NCBI GenBank assembly: GCA_938028705.1
Contig: CALIZI010000132.1
Span: 1-46,100 of the forward strand
DNA length: 46,100 nucleotides
Reading direction: 5' to 3'
From: an uncultured Saprospiraceae bacterium
Lineage (GTDB): Bacteria; Bacteroidota; Bacteroidia; Chitinophagales; Saprospiraceae
Position numbers and translations under genes: made by a program. The notes below the pieces were generated by a model. That model was not told the DNA's origin, did not search any database, and was given only the letters and a program-made list of their open reading frames with translations. This document shows positions 17,271 to 26,761 of the stretch, one piece after another; the stretch's first letter is position 1; the number at the start of each line of letters is the position of its first letter.

Positions 17271-18449
17271 ATGCAAAAAATCTCTGCCGATTGGGTATGT
17301 CCTGTCAATGTTGCGCCTATCAAAAATGGTGTAATTACATTGGATGATGACGGAAAAATTTTACTTATGGACACCCGCGAAAATCACCGCGAAGAAGACC
17401 TGACGATATACAAAGGCGCACTTATTCCCGGCTTTATAAATACACATTGTCATTTGGAATTGTCGCACATGAAGGGCAAAGTAGCTACGGGTACGACTTT
17501 GATTCCATTCATTAAAAACGTCGTGCAAAGACGCGAAGCAAGCGACGAAATTATACAAGCTGCCATAGCTACTGCCGACGAGGAAATGCGTAAAAACGGC
17601 ATTGTTGCGGTAGGCGACATCTCTAATCAAGTGGATACTTTTTCTCGTAAAAAAGAGAGCAAAATTCGCTATTATAATTTCATTGAAATGTTCGATTTTC
17701 TGCAAGAAGGAGACGCACAGAAAACTTACGACCAATACCGCGCAGTCTTTGATGCACTTGACCTCCCAAAAGGGCATCAAAAAACCTGTGTGCCGCATGC
17801 GCCATATAGTGTTTCGAGGGCTTTATTTAAAAAAATAAATTCCGTTAATTCGCTTGCCACAAAAACGGTGAGCATTCACAATCAAGAGACGATTCCTGAG
17901 AATGAATTATTTGAAAAAGGAACAGGCGGATTTGTGGATTTTTACGGTGGTTTTGGTATCTCGTTGGAGGCGTTTCAGCCTAGCGGTCAGACAGCGATTC
18001 ATTATGCACTGGCGAATATGGATCCGCAACATCGAAGCCTGTTTGTGCATAATACACTCACGACACGCGAGGATATTCAAGCGGCTCACAATTGGAGCGA
18101 TAAGGTCTATTGGGCAACTTGCCCGAATGCAAATATGTATATCGAAAATCGCTTGCCAAATTACCAAGCCTTCCTTGACACCAAAGCCCGAATGACGATT
18201 GGTACAGACAGCCTGACCTCCAATTGGCAGTTGAGTATTTTGGATGAAATGAAAACGATTTTGAGGTATCAATCTTATCTGTCTTTTGAAACGGTATTGC
18301 GATGGGCTACGCTCAATGGCGCAGAAGCATTGGGTTTTGAAGCGGATTTGGGAAGCATAGAAGTTGGGAAGCGTCCGGGCATTAACTTGTTGAATATGAA
18401 TGACTTAGAATCGTTTGATACAAATACTTCGGTGCGTGTTATCGCTTAA
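17271..18449 (+). CDS. Amidohydrolase-superfamily protein (COG0402-like)
   Basis: 392 residues. Metal-dependent deaminase/hydrolase fold. The first metal motif is in GFINTHCHLELSHM (about 52-65). HAPYSVSRALFKKI and the VSIHNQETIPENELF block carry a further histidine, and WATCPNANMYIENRLPNY and TIGTDSLTSNWQLSILDEMK carry the conserved Asp. The last 40 residues rebuild the small beta domain (ADLGSIEVGKRPGINLLN). The closest families I recognise are chlorohydrolase/aminodeoxyfutalosine-deaminase-like proteins. A menaquinone role is possible but not shown by neighbours. Start ATG is placed just behind a good promoter. Confidence 0.88.
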   Translation: MQKISADWVCPVNVAPIKNGVITLDDDGKILLMDTRENHREEDLTIYKGALIPGFINTHCHLELSHMKGKVATGTTLIPFIKNVVQRREASDEIIQAAIATADEEMRKNGIVAVGDISNQVDTFSRKKESKIRYYNFIEMFDFLQEGDAQKTYDQYRAVFDALDLPKGHQKTCVPHAPYSVSRALFKKINSVNSLATKTVSIHNQETIPENELFEKGTGGFVDFYGGFGISLEAFQPSGQTAIHYALANMDPQHRSLFVHNTLTTREDIQAAHNWSDKVYWATCPNANMYIENRLPNYQAFLDTKARMTIGTDSLTSNWQLSILDEMKTILRYQSYLSFETVLRWATLNGAEALGFEADLGSIEVGKRPGINLLNMNDLESFDTNTSVRVIA

Positions 18450-18460
18450 TTTTGATTATT

Positions 18461-18595
18461 TACCACTAAGGACACCAAATACACTAAAATCGAACTAACG
18501 CAGAAGAACACAAGGTTTTGTAAGTATTTTCTTTTAAATCTTAGTTCTCTTTTACGTGAGTTCGATTTCGTGTTCTTAGTTATCTTAGTGGTTAG
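18461..18595. repeat. Family C inverted repeat, copy 3
   Basis: TACCACTAAG...AATCGAACTAACG on the left and GTGAGTTCGATTTCGTGTTC...CTTAGTGGTTA on the right. It fills the gap between convergent amidohydrolase and CNNM genes, so it can serve as a two-way 3' hairpin. Confidence 0.8.
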
Positions 18596-18609
18596 CGATT
18601 GTCGTAACT

Positions 18610-19866
18610 TTATTCGTCTATCCGAATCACGCGAATGGTCTCAATCTTTCGTTCACTGACTTCTTCTAAGATAAATTTGTAGCCATTAAGGTCAATCGTT
18701 TGACCTTGTTCGGGAATGGTCTCGGTGGTGATAACGATGTAGCCGGAGAGCGTGTGGTACTCACCTTCGGGCAAGCCGAGTTCGTATTTTTCATTGAGAT
18801 AATCCACTTCAAGTCTGCCCGAAAAAAGGTATTCGCGGTGGTTGAGTTGCTCGTCGATATAGTTTTCTACATCGTGTTCGTCCTCTATTTCACCTACGAT
18901 TTCTTCCAGAATATCCTCCAAAGTAATGATGCCCGCCGTACCGCCAAATTCATCGACCACACAGGCAATACTTACCCGCTCACGAATGAAAGTATCCATC
19001 AATTCACGTGCCGACATGACCTCCGGCACAAAGCGAATCGGCAGGATGTTTTTCTTAATGATTTTGTCGGGATTGTCCAACATTTGCTGGTGGTGAATAT
19101 AGCCCAAAACTTCCTCCAAAGATTCATCGTAAATGAGGAGTTTGGACAAGCGCGAGGCGATAAATTCTTTCCTCAATTCTTCTATGCCGTCATTGATGTC
19201 CACACCTTTGATTTCGGTGCGCGGAATCATACATTCCTTGACTTTTACATCATTCAAATACAAGGCATTTTCAAACAATTCTTTGTCAATTTCTTCCTCT
19301 GTATCGGTCTCACTATTTTTAATAAAATTCTCCAAATCGGTACGGGTAAACACCTGTTCGTCGGGCTTGATTTCAGCTTTGAATAAAAATGCCAACAGAC
19401 GATGCGAAACCTTCACCATTACCCATACAAAAGGCGACAAAATAAAGCGAATCAAGAGCAAAGGATAAGTAAAAAAATATAATAAACGCACCGGACTCAG
19501 GCGAAAAATTATTTTAGGAATGAACTCTCCGAAAATCAATACAATAATCGTTGTAATGGCGGTCAGTAATAATAAAGACGGAAAATCTTGTTGAAAAAAA
19601 GGTATTAATGATTCCTTATAATTCGATTCATAGACTTCCTCAACAAGCAAACTGAAAACAACGAGTGCGATGTTGTTGCCCACCAATGTAGTTCCTAAAA
19701 ACCGCGAAGGATTTTCAAAAAAATTAGCCAATATTTTACCCCGTCTGCGCCCTTGCTGACGTTTGAGTTCTACCTTCAAACGACTAGCAGAGACATACGC
19801 AATCTCTGTTCCCGAAAAAAAACCGGAAAGCAATAAAAAGATAATTATGATGATGTATGTTAGCAA
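18610..19866 (-). CDS. CNNM/CBS/CorC-domain membrane protein (hemolysin family)
   Basis: 418 residues. The CNNM transmembrane domain (about 1-180) starts MLTYIIIIIFLLLSGFFSGTEIAYVSASRL. A CBS pair (about 205-325) has KECMIPRTEIKGVDI and SIACVVDEFGGTAGIITLEDILEEIVGEI. A C-terminal CorC_HlyC domain ends EERKIETIRVIRIDE-like. Members are proposed Mg/Co transport-related proteins; gliding protein GldE belongs to the same family, but the context (no gldD) does not support that name. The start codon is TTG: no ATG lies near the family's N-terminus and a family B repeat begins 8 bp upstream. Confidence 0.92.
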   Translation of the reverse strand: MLTYIIIIIFLLLSGFFSGTEIAYVSASRLKVELKRQQGRRRGKILANFFENPSRFLGTTLVGNNIALVVFSLLVEEVYESNYKESLIPFFQQDFPSLLLLTAITTIIVLIFGEFIPKIIFRLSPVRLLYFFTYPLLLIRFILSPFVWVMVKVSHRLLAFLFKAEIKPDEQVFTRTDLENFIKNSETDTEEEIDKELFENALYLNDVKVKECMIPRTEIKGVDINDGIEELRKEFIASRLSKLLIYDESLEEVLGYIHHQQMLDNPDKIIKKNILPIRFVPEVMSARELMDTFIRERVSIACVVDEFGGTAGIITLEDILEEIVGEIEDEHDVENYIDEQLNHREYLFSGRLEVDYLNEKYELGLPEGEYHTLSGYIVITTETIPEQGQTIDLNGYKFILEEVSERKIETIRVIRIDE

Positions 19867-19874
19867 ATATTTAG

Positions 19875-20162
19875 AAATGTAAAATGTAAAATAATAAATT
19901 TAAAATGTAAAAGGGGCGATAGTATGTGACCAGTTTTTTATTGTAAAAATAGTTTTCTAAAATGCTTTGTCAAAGTTAGTAAAAATACGTTTTTGACATG
20001 TAAATTTGAATATAAAATTTAAAAAGAATGTAGTTTAATTATTTTTAATTTTTAAAATTATAATTATCAATATTTTAAAAATAATTTTTATTAAAATAAA
20101 AATACTTCACGTCCTATCGACACTTTTAAATTTTACATTTATTATTTTACATTTTACATTTC
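19875..20162. repeat. Family B inverted repeat, copy 4 (long form)
   Basis: ATGTAAAATGTAAAATAATA at the left end and CACGTCCTATCGACACTTTT plus ATTATTTTACATTTTACATT at the right end, with a 200-bp AT-rich middle. It fills the 312-bp gap between the TolB-like gene's stop and the CNNM start. Confidence 0.7.
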
Positions 20163-20178
20163 CCAATACGTCATTCTA

Positions 20179-23100
20179 CTAAAAATCAAGCCCCAAAGAC
20201 AGATACAATTTCCCCGATTGCACTTCTCCGGTTTCCAATCCCCAAGCATAATCAAGCCTTAGCAAATGTCCGAAAATGACACTACGCAAACCAAGACCAT
20301 AGCCCGTAACTATGGGGTTGCGGAAGTAGTTGACCTTGACCGTAACTACCGGATTGGCAACATAAATAGTATTGAGTGGATTGTCCTCATTGAAGGGTGA
20401 ACGCCCCTGCCAAGCCGTTCCCATGTCGAGGAAAGCAACACCTTGAAGGTTGCGTAAAAAAGAGGATGAGCGGAACGATACACGCGACATGCCATTGAAC
20501 AATCGGGCGCGTAATTCCGTATTCCAAACAACGTAGGAATTGCCATTGCGAATATTATTTTTGAAGCCGCGCATATTCGTCGCAATCGTCTGAAAAGCAA
20601 AGTCTTCTGTGGATATGGGAACGGGTACATCGAGGTTATTGCGCTCAGAGGGCATCAACCAATTGTCCACACCACCCAAGAAATATAAGTGCTTTTCTTT
20701 GCCAAAAGAAGTAGCTCCCGCAAGGCGGGTAGCAATAATCATATTCTTATTTAACTTCCTGTAATGTCGTGCATCCAAACCAAATGTCGTCATCCATCCG
20801 GGGTAAATTCGGGCATCAGTATTTTTACGAAAACCCAGATCGAAGCGTTTGGCAACTTCTACAAATGCTTTGTAGCGTGTGCCTGTTCGCATATTGATAC
20901 CGAGATTTTTGGTGTCATCATGTACATACTCGAAGCGTGTAAACAGGCGATTTTGTTGGTCGGTGGGTACACTGAGATTATTGGCATCGGTGGCAAGCCG
21001 GATGTGTTGGTCGGACCGCAATATACCGAACCACCGCACACTTCGGTAAGTATCCAAAGGATAGCTCAATCTCGTTTCAAAATAATTTGTAATATTTTTT
21101 ACACTGAATTGCAAGGTATTATTAAATGACACACCATACACACGCGGAAGTCGATAAAATGAAAATCGCTTATCTATTCTTTTCTTTTTATTATTATAAA
21201 CTACATAAAATTCAGGTAAATTGAGTTCAAAAGGCAATCGCGCACCGATTTTGAAGGTTTCATCTTCCATCAGGTCTTTTACTCCGGCTTCAAATAATGC
21301 GGAAAATGGTGTCCACAAATAACGAGTAGAGGTATGGTCGTAATTGGTATAGCCATCAAAAAGTAAGCTATTATTAAATTGGACAACAAGGTAATCGGTC
21401 CGATATTTTCGTTGGTAAGGTTGAATATTTCGCCGATTAATGTCTATTTTTTGATATGTTTTTTCTTTCGATTTGACCAATGGTGCAACAGGCGGCGAAA
21501 CAACATTGACTATCTCCTCTTCATTTTCTGTCACTTCAATATCAGGTGTTTCTGTGTCGCCAAATTCGCTTTGAAAAAAATAGCCTGTTTCTTTTTTGGT
21601 CTTTGTATTTGGAGTATCCGAAGGTATATTTTCTGTTTCTTCAGCATCAATTTCTATAAAAACATTATCAAAAACCGTTTGTGGTGCTTTGGGTTTCGGA
21701 GCTTTGGTTTGGGTACGGTTTCGATATTTGGTTTGATTTAAATTATGACTTTTAGTTGGGTTTATCTGATTGACAATCAATTGATAATTTCCATTGTAGA
21801 GTATCAAATCAGCCGTTTTGCCTACATGCGGACTTGTACTTTGTTGGAGAATACCCAGCGTCTGATTCGTGTTCGGGTGCGCGACAATTGCATTAGTATA
21901 AACGGGTTTCGACTCACTGTCGGTTATCGTAATGCTATCGGGCAAGGCAAGCGTAGAATCTTGTGGAATAGTCAAGGTGTTTCCGTCAGAAAGTGTAAGG
22001 TTTTTTTCGTAAAAATCAATCACTTTTTCGAGCTTGCCAACGTAGCGATTGTAGATACCGCTTTCGTCGCCGAGCCATGCAAAATGCAGGCTGTCGAGTT
22101 GTGCAGGGTAGCGTTCGTTGGCAAGTGGTGTATCCGTAACACGTAGTATTTTACCCGGACTATCCTTCTCAAAAGGCATTAGATAGAGGTCAAAGGTTTT
22201 GGCTTTTACCTGATTTGCGGGTTCGACTTTGAGTTGGGCTTGGTCTCGATTGGAGGCAAAAACAATACTGCGTTGTCCGTTGATTTTGATGCAGGCTACA
22301 TCGCGCTCATTATAGCTGTCGCGGGTGATGTGCTGCACTTGTTCGCCCCTAGTGTTGAGGGTAAAAATATCGGACTGTCCGTCTTTTATACCGCTCACAA
22401 TCAGCTGATTACGATTGATAAAATCAGCATGAGTAATCCCGTCCAAGCCTCCACCGACTTTACTCGTCATTTTTATTTTGCGATCGGCTACGCTGTATAT
22501 CGCAATATTTACTTTTCCTTTTTTATCAAAAATAATCGCTAAATCATTGCTTTTGTTCCATGCCAATACCGGATAATTATGAGCCGCTTTATCTTGCGAA
22601 TTTTGAAATATATTATCTTTTTTTACAATGGTCTCTTTATCTGTTTTGAGGTCTTTCAAGATGACTTTATAACGTTTATCGCTATGTGTAACATAAGCCA
22701 TGTACTGACCTTGCGGCGCGATTTTGCATTGGCGCACCATTTGATTTCCTATGCTTATTGTCTCACCTGCGGGCAGTTCATATTTTTGACTTTCTTTCAA
22801 ATAACGCTGTTGGTAAAAATCGTACCATTCCAGCGAAATTCTACGAAAACTATTGCCCAAAACAAATAAAAACCCTTGCTCAATACTCCGGTTAATACGA
22901 GTCAAATAAAGCAAATTAGAGACCGTTGATTTACCATAATTTTGACTAATAAAATACCACATCGAATGACCTGCAAGACGCGGGTCTTCACTGACTAAAT
23001 CGTTGAATTTCTTATAGTTACCGGATTTTATGTGGTCGCGCATAAGGTTGTCGAGGTCAGTGTTCCATGTTTCGCCCACGTAGGCTTTCAGTCCTTCGGT

Positions 23101-23616
23101 AAACCAATGCGGCAGGTTGAGCAACATCGCATTCTGAACAATCTCCTGCAAGCTATTGCCAAACATCATTTGACGTATAAATACCTCCGTAATACCCTCG
23201 CGGATTTGCTTGTTGAGGTCTTGGTGGCTACCGTTGAAATAGACATAAATCTTGTTGTTGGCAACGCGGGTAATGCTACCGTTGTAGTAGTTGACTTCGT
23301 TGCTACGCGCATTACTTTGCATGAAATCACTAAAGCTATTGAAAACCAACAGATGAATTTTGTCTTTCATTCTATACTCCAACAAATCTTGTAATTCCAT
23401 GAAGTCAGCTTCTCCCATAGACAAGGCGTATTCGCCAAGTGTACGCCCGCCTTCTGTCCAATACGTGATGAAGTGTTCGCTTTCGTACTCTTGCCATTTC
23501 ATTTTTTTGTACTGCACACGATTTTGTCCAAATTCGGTGTGAATACCCTGCCCCGTCATTTGTACCGACAAGCAGAGGATAATAAGAAAAGTAAAGACGC
23601 GATATATATATTTCAT
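20179..23616 (-). CDS. Outer-membrane TolB-like protein with degenerate peptidase-MA domain
   Basis: 1145 residues. Signal peptide 1-23 (ends MTGQ). About 30-280 is a gluzincin-like peptidase-MA domain, but the zinc motif is REGITEVFIRQ (139-149) instead of RHELTHV, so both His ligands and the catalytic Glu are absent. The later WFTEGLKAYVGE is retained. About 290-520 is a TolB/WD-like beta-propeller. About 550-770 is a Thr/Glu/Pro-rich linker (ETENIPSDTPNTKTKKETGY). About 780-1145 is an Omp85/surface-antigen-like beta-barrel ending GKLYLSLGLDF with a terminal aromatic. This architecture is common and unnamed in Bacteroidota. A structural or surface-assembly role is inference. Confidence 0.85.
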   Translation of the reverse strand: MKYIYRVFTFLIILCLSVQMTGQGIHTEFGQNRVQYKKMKWQEYESEHFITYWTEGGRTLGEYALSMGEADFMELQDLLEYRMKDKIHLLVFNSFSDFMQSNARSNEVNYYNGSITRVANNKIYVYFNGSHQDLNKQIREGITEVFIRQMMFGNSLQEIVQNAMLLNLPHWFTEGLKAYVGETWNTDLDNLMRDHIKSGNYKKFNDLVSEDPRLAGHSMWYFISQNYGKSTVSNLLYLTRINRSIEQGFLFVLGNSFRRISLEWYDFYQQRYLKESQKYELPAGETISIGNQMVRQCKIAPQGQYMAYVTHSDKRYKVILKDLKTDKETIVKKDNIFQNSQDKAAHNYPVLAWNKSNDLAIIFDKKGKVNIAIYSVADRKIKMTSKVGGGLDGITHADFINRNQLIVSGIKDGQSDIFTLNTRGEQVQHITRDSYNERDVACIKINGQRSIVFASNRDQAQLKVEPANQVKAKTFDLYLMPFEKDSPGKILRVTDTPLANERYPAQLDSLHFAWLGDESGIYNRYVGKLEKVIDFYEKNLTLSDGNTLTIPQDSTLALPDSITITDSESKPVYTNAIVAHPNTNQTLGILQQSTSPHVGKTADLILYNGNYQLIVNQINPTKSHNLNQTKYRNRTQTKAPKPKAPQTVFDNVFIEIDAEETENIPSDTPNTKTKKETGYFFQSEFGDTETPDIEVTENEEEIVNVVSPPVAPLVKSKEKTYQKIDINRRNIQPYQRKYRTDYLVVQFNNSLLFDGYTNYDHTSTRYLWTPFSALFEAGVKDLMEDETFKIGARLPFELNLPEFYVVYNNKKKRIDKRFSFYRLPRVYGVSFNNTLQFSVKNITNYFETRLSYPLDTYRSVRWFGILRSDQHIRLATDANNLSVPTDQQNRLFTRFEYVHDDTKNLGINMRTGTRYKAFVEVAKRFDLGFRKNTDARIYPGWMTTFGLDARHYRKLNKNMIIATRLAGATSFGKEKHLYFLGGVDNWLMPSERNNLDVPVPISTEDFAFQTIATNMRGFKNNIRNGNSYVVWNTELRARLFNGMSRVSFRSSSFLRNLQGVAFLDMGTAWQGRSPFNEDNPLNTIYVANPVVTVKVNYFRNPIVTGYGLGLRSVIFGHLLRLDYAWGLETGEVQSGKLYLSLGLDF

Positions 23617-23640
23617 GGTATGCGGGTTTTATATTTTGTG

Positions 23641-23726
23641 TACTTTTGCAAGCAGCTAACCTAATGTATTTGGCTTGCACCGTACTACTAACTGATGCAA
23701 CGTAAGCCGGAGACATTGTGTTACGT
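23641..23726. promoter_or_regulatory. Structured upstream region with -7-like box and two hairpins
   Basis: TACTTTTG (23641-23648, plus strand), then stem TGCAAGC/GCTTGCA (23647-23653 with 23673-23679) and stem ACGTAA/TTACGT (23700-23705 with 23721-23726). On the minus strand the same DNA would be the 5' leader of the TolB-like gene. It may be a leader or small RNA; no known class is recognised. The rest of the 307-bp gap (to 23923) shows nothing further. Confidence 0.3.
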
Positions 23727-23923
23727 AATTAAATAAACAAAAAAAAACGCAATTTGTCAAATTTACAGGCTATCAGTCCACGTTTACCCAATATTGATTG
23801 TCCGTATTTTACAAATCTCGTATAGCTTTATCGGGAATTATTCAATGAATTGTAAAAAACTATGAACTATGAACCGACAACTATGAACTGATAGTCAAAT
23901 TTACATTTTTAAAACACATTATA

Positions 23924-24565
23924 ATGACACAAGTTGAGACACTAACCTTTAATGCTTTTCAGGAAAATATGTATTTGGTGTATGACGATACTCGCGAATG
24001 TGTGATTTTTGACCCGGGCTGCAATAGTGTAGCAGAACAGAATAAACTCGCTGAAACGATTGAAAATAAAGGACTTAGACCTGTACGCCTGATTAATACG
24101 CATTGTCATCTCGACCATGTTTTTGGTAATTATTTTGTTGCCCAAAAGTATAATCTGTCGCTCGAAATTCATAAAGGAGAAGTACCTGTTTTGGAGGCTG
24201 TGCCAAGGGTTTGTAAGACTTATGGTATCCCGATGATGAATGAATCGCCGGCTCCGGGGGGCTTTATCGAAGCGGGTGAGACCATCAAATTTGGTGAAAC
24301 GGAATTGAAGGTTTTGTTTACGCCAGGACATTCTCAGGCGAGTTTGTCCTTTTATTGTGAAAAAGATAAATTTGTGATTGCAGGGGATGTCTTGTTTCTT
24401 CAAAGTATCGGACGAACAGACTTGCCCGGCGGCGATTTTGATACCCTGATTGAGAGTATCCGTACACAAATTTTTCCGCTTGGTGATGACGTGAAGGTGT
24501 ATCCGGGACATGGTCCGGCAACTACGGTGGGCTATGAGAAGTTGAATAATCCGTTTTTGAAATAG
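23924..24565 (+). CDS. Metallo-beta-lactamase-fold hydrolase (glyoxalase II-like)
   Basis: 213 residues, cytoplasmic. Two-metal motif NTHCHLDHVFGN with His60, His62, Asp64 and His65. Further ligands are in FTPGHSQASLSFY, AGDVLFLQSIGRTDLPGGD and VYPGHGPATT. The SIGRTDLPGG loop is typical of the YcbL/glyoxalase II-like group hydrolysing thioesters. It lacks the C-terminal helical substrate domain of full glyoxalase II, so exact substrate is open. Confidence 0.92.
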   Translation: MTQVETLTFNAFQENMYLVYDDTRECVIFDPGCNSVAEQNKLAETIENKGLRPVRLINTHCHLDHVFGNYFVAQKYNLSLEIHKGEVPVLEAVPRVCKTYGIPMMNESPAPGGFIEAGETIKFGETELKVLFTPGHSQASLSFYCEKDKFVIAGDVLFLQSIGRTDLPGGDFDTLIESIRTQIFPLGDDVKVYPGHGPATTVGYEKLNNPFLK

Positions 24566-24860
24566 AGAATGAGAGTAGAGAGTGTTTGAGTATGATTTTT
24601 ATATATTCGATGATTTCCACTCATTAGACGGGTGGGCGAAGCGGGATATAAAACGCTGAATGTAGGCACAAATGACAGGATAGACATTAGCACGTGTGAT
24701 AAAGCGAAGATACCTGTAATTTAGTCGTTTTTAGGGTCGATGATGTACTTCGGGCAGATAAGATGCGGGCGTTTTTTTATCAAAAAAATAATTTTTAACT
24801 TGACAATGTCATGTTTTAAAAATAAAAATATGTTTGTATTTAACATGGGATATTTTTTCC

Positions 24861-24959
24861 GAATTTGGGCTAAAACTCGTCAGACATTTAAACATTGCTG
24901 GAAAAACATGACATCATCGGTGAATTTTGAAAATGTCTGACGAGTTTTAGCCCAAATTC
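24861..24959. repeat. Family E inverted repeat, perfect 29-bp arms
   Basis: Arms 24861-24889 and 24931-24959 are perfectly complementary (GGGCTAAAACTCGTCAGACA in the left arm), with a 41-nt loop. A short open frame across it is a by-product. Related sequences are at 36386-36452 and 38661-39000. Confidence 0.9.
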
Positions 24960-25068
24960 AAGAGCAAAACACCAAACACATTAAATAAAAATCGAACATG
25001 ACATTATGAATTTTTATTAATAAAAAATATTATAAATATTTTTATTATAAATTTAATGTATTATAAAT

Positions 25069-25103
25069 AAAAAAACACTCACAAATATGCGAGTGTTTTT
25101 TTA
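25069..25103. terminator. Bidirectional terminator between MBL and aquaporin genes
   Basis: AAAAAACACTC and GAGTGTTTTTTT arms with a 10-nt loop: A run before, T run after, valid in both directions. It lies between converging transcription of the hydrolase (plus) and aquaporin (minus). Apart from this and the family E repeat, the 642-bp gap holds only very AT-rich DNA. Confidence 0.85.
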
Positions 25104-25207
25104 TTTAAATATAATTATTTATCAACGATTTATCGACAAATTCAGTTATTTTTTATTTCAAATTATAGCTGATTAATCAATATATTATTGTCTAATGAAT
25201 TACTCAA

Positions 25208-25849
25208 TTAAACATCGTCGTCAGCTTTTACAAAGTTAAAAACAATAGCGGCTAAAGCAGCTCCAGCGAAACATCCGACTAAATAAATCCAGATGCTTGC
25301 CCATGAAAACATGCTACCTACACCAAGCCCTATGGCTACGGCAGGATTGAAAGCACCACCGGAAATGGGTCCGAGTGCATAAGCCATAGCGGTAACGGTA
25401 AAACCAATCGCCAAACCATAGAAGGAATTGCCGGATGTACCTTTAGAAGTAGCCACGTTGAGGATGACATAAACCAGTGCGAAAGTACCGAGTATTTCTG
25501 CAATCAACGCAGGTACGACATCGGGAGCGAGTGCATTGGCGGCAGCAGGTGCTTTATCGCCGAGCAGGAAAGCTCCCAAAGCAGCGGCAGCAGCACCACC
25601 TACTATTTGGGCAATCATATAGCCGGGAACATCTGCCATTGAGATTTTGCCACGCATCAGTACACCAAGTGTAACAGCAGGATTGTAGTGTGCGCCGGAG
25701 ATGTGTCCACCTGCGAAAATCATGACCATCAAAGCTGAACCGATAGCTATCGGCGCAACAAAGCCATTATCACCTAAAGTATTGACAGCCATTACGATAG
25801 TCAAGACCAAAAAGAAAGTTCCGATGAACTCTACTAAATACTTTTTCAT
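25208..25849 (-). CDS. Aquaporin / MIP-family channel lacking the filter arginine
   Basis: 213 residues with six hydrophobic helices in the normal MIP layout. First NPA box SGAHYNPAVT (about 57-66), second SGGAFNPAVA (about 163-172). In classical water and glycerol channels the residue after the second NPA is the Arg of the aromatic/arginine filter. Here it is Val. The pore should therefore be wider or less cation-repelling than AqpZ, and the substrate may differ. The gene is alone, with a terminator downstream. A CCGATAGCTATCGG palindrome (25740-25753) lies within the coding sequence. Confidence 0.92.
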   Translation of the reverse strand: MKKYLVEFIGTFFLVLTIVMAVNTLGDNGFVAPIAIGSALMVMIFAGGHISGAHYNPAVTLGVLMRGKISMADVPGYMIAQIVGGAAAAALGAFLLGDKAPAAANALAPDVVPALIAEILGTFALVYVILNVATSKGTSGNSFYGLAIGFTVTAMAYALGPISGGAFNPAVAIGLGVGSMFSWASIWIYLVGCFAGAALAAIVFNFVKADDDV

Positions 25850-26024
25850 AGAAGTAAGTTTAGATTCTAAAAATTGGTTAGTTATAAAAAAATAGTGCTG
25901 TTAGCTCTATTGTTTGAAGGCTTCCATAAACACTAAAAGTTAAAATTATGTTATAGGTGTAAGACGGAATACGGAAATAAAGGTAACATATAAATTATAA
26001 ATCAAAAATAATATTCGTTTTTTT

Positions 26025-26735
26025 ATGAAAATAGCTATTATCGGGTACGGAAGAATGGGAAAAACCATAGAAAGTATCGCTACGGAAAAGGGTGATGAAA
26101 TTGTGCTGAGAATTACGGATAAAAATACGGACGACCTGAGTTCCGAAAATCTGCATCGGGCTGATGTAGCCATTGAGTTTACACGCCCCGAAGCAGCCTT
26201 TGAGAATGTCAAAATATGCCTTGAAGCGGGTACGCCTGTGGTGTGTGGTACTACGGGTTGGACGGATAAAATCTCTGAAATTCAAGACCTGACGAAGCAA
26301 CAAAACGGTGCGTTTTTTTATGCGTCGAATTATAGCATTGGCGTAAATATTTTTTTCGCACTCAACAAAAAACTCGCCGCCATAATGAACGAACATTCCG
26401 ATTATACACCTTCAATTCACGAAATTCATCATACTCAAAAACTGGATGCGCCAAGCGGTACGGCTATCACACTCGGCGAGGGCATCATTGCCAATACCCA
26501 ACTCAAAAAATGGACAAAACAAGATCCCAAACCCGACGAACTCCTAATTACTTCTGCACGCATCAACAATACGCCCGGTACGCACATCGTGACTTACACT
26601 TCTGATATAGACGATATTGAAATTACACACACCGCAAGAAGTCGGGAGGGTTTTGCACAAGGCGCACTGATGGCTGCCCGTTGGTTGATAGGTAAAAAAG
26701 GATGCTTCGGAATGTCGGATATGTTAGAATTGTGA
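26025..26735 (+). CDS. dapB: 4-hydroxy-tetrahydrodipicolinate reductase
   Basis: 236 residues. Reduces 4-hydroxy-tetrahydrodipicolinate in lysine/diaminopimelate synthesis using NAD(P)H. N-terminal dinucleotide motif GYGRMGKTIE, the VVCGTTGWTDK segment, SNYSIGVNIFFALN, and the catalytic block EIHHTQKLDAPSGTA with the His pair and Lys. Slightly shorter than the E. coli enzyme (273) as usual in Bacteroidota. Convergent with proA, leaving only about 26 bp between stops. Confidence 0.96.
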   Translation: MKIAIIGYGRMGKTIESIATEKGDEIVLRITDKNTDDLSSENLHRADVAIEFTRPEAAFENVKICLEAGTPVVCGTTGWTDKISEIQDLTKQQNGAFFYASNYSIGVNIFFALNKKLAAIMNEHSDYTPSIHEIHHTQKLDAPSGTAITLGEGIIANTQLKKWTKQDPKPDELLITSARINNTPGTHIVTYTSDIDDIEITHTARSREGFAQGALMAARWLIGKKGCFGMSDMLEL

Positions 26736-26761
26736 GATTGTAAAATTCTCTCATAATACAA

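Noticed and set aside
18610-19866. Naming the CNNM/CBS protein GldE
   Set aside because: GldE is in this family, but gldD or other gliding genes are not adjacent and the sequence alone does not separate it from generic members.
24740-24940. 66-codon open frame
   Set aside because: Runs through the loop and arms of the family E inverted repeat; composition follows the repeat.
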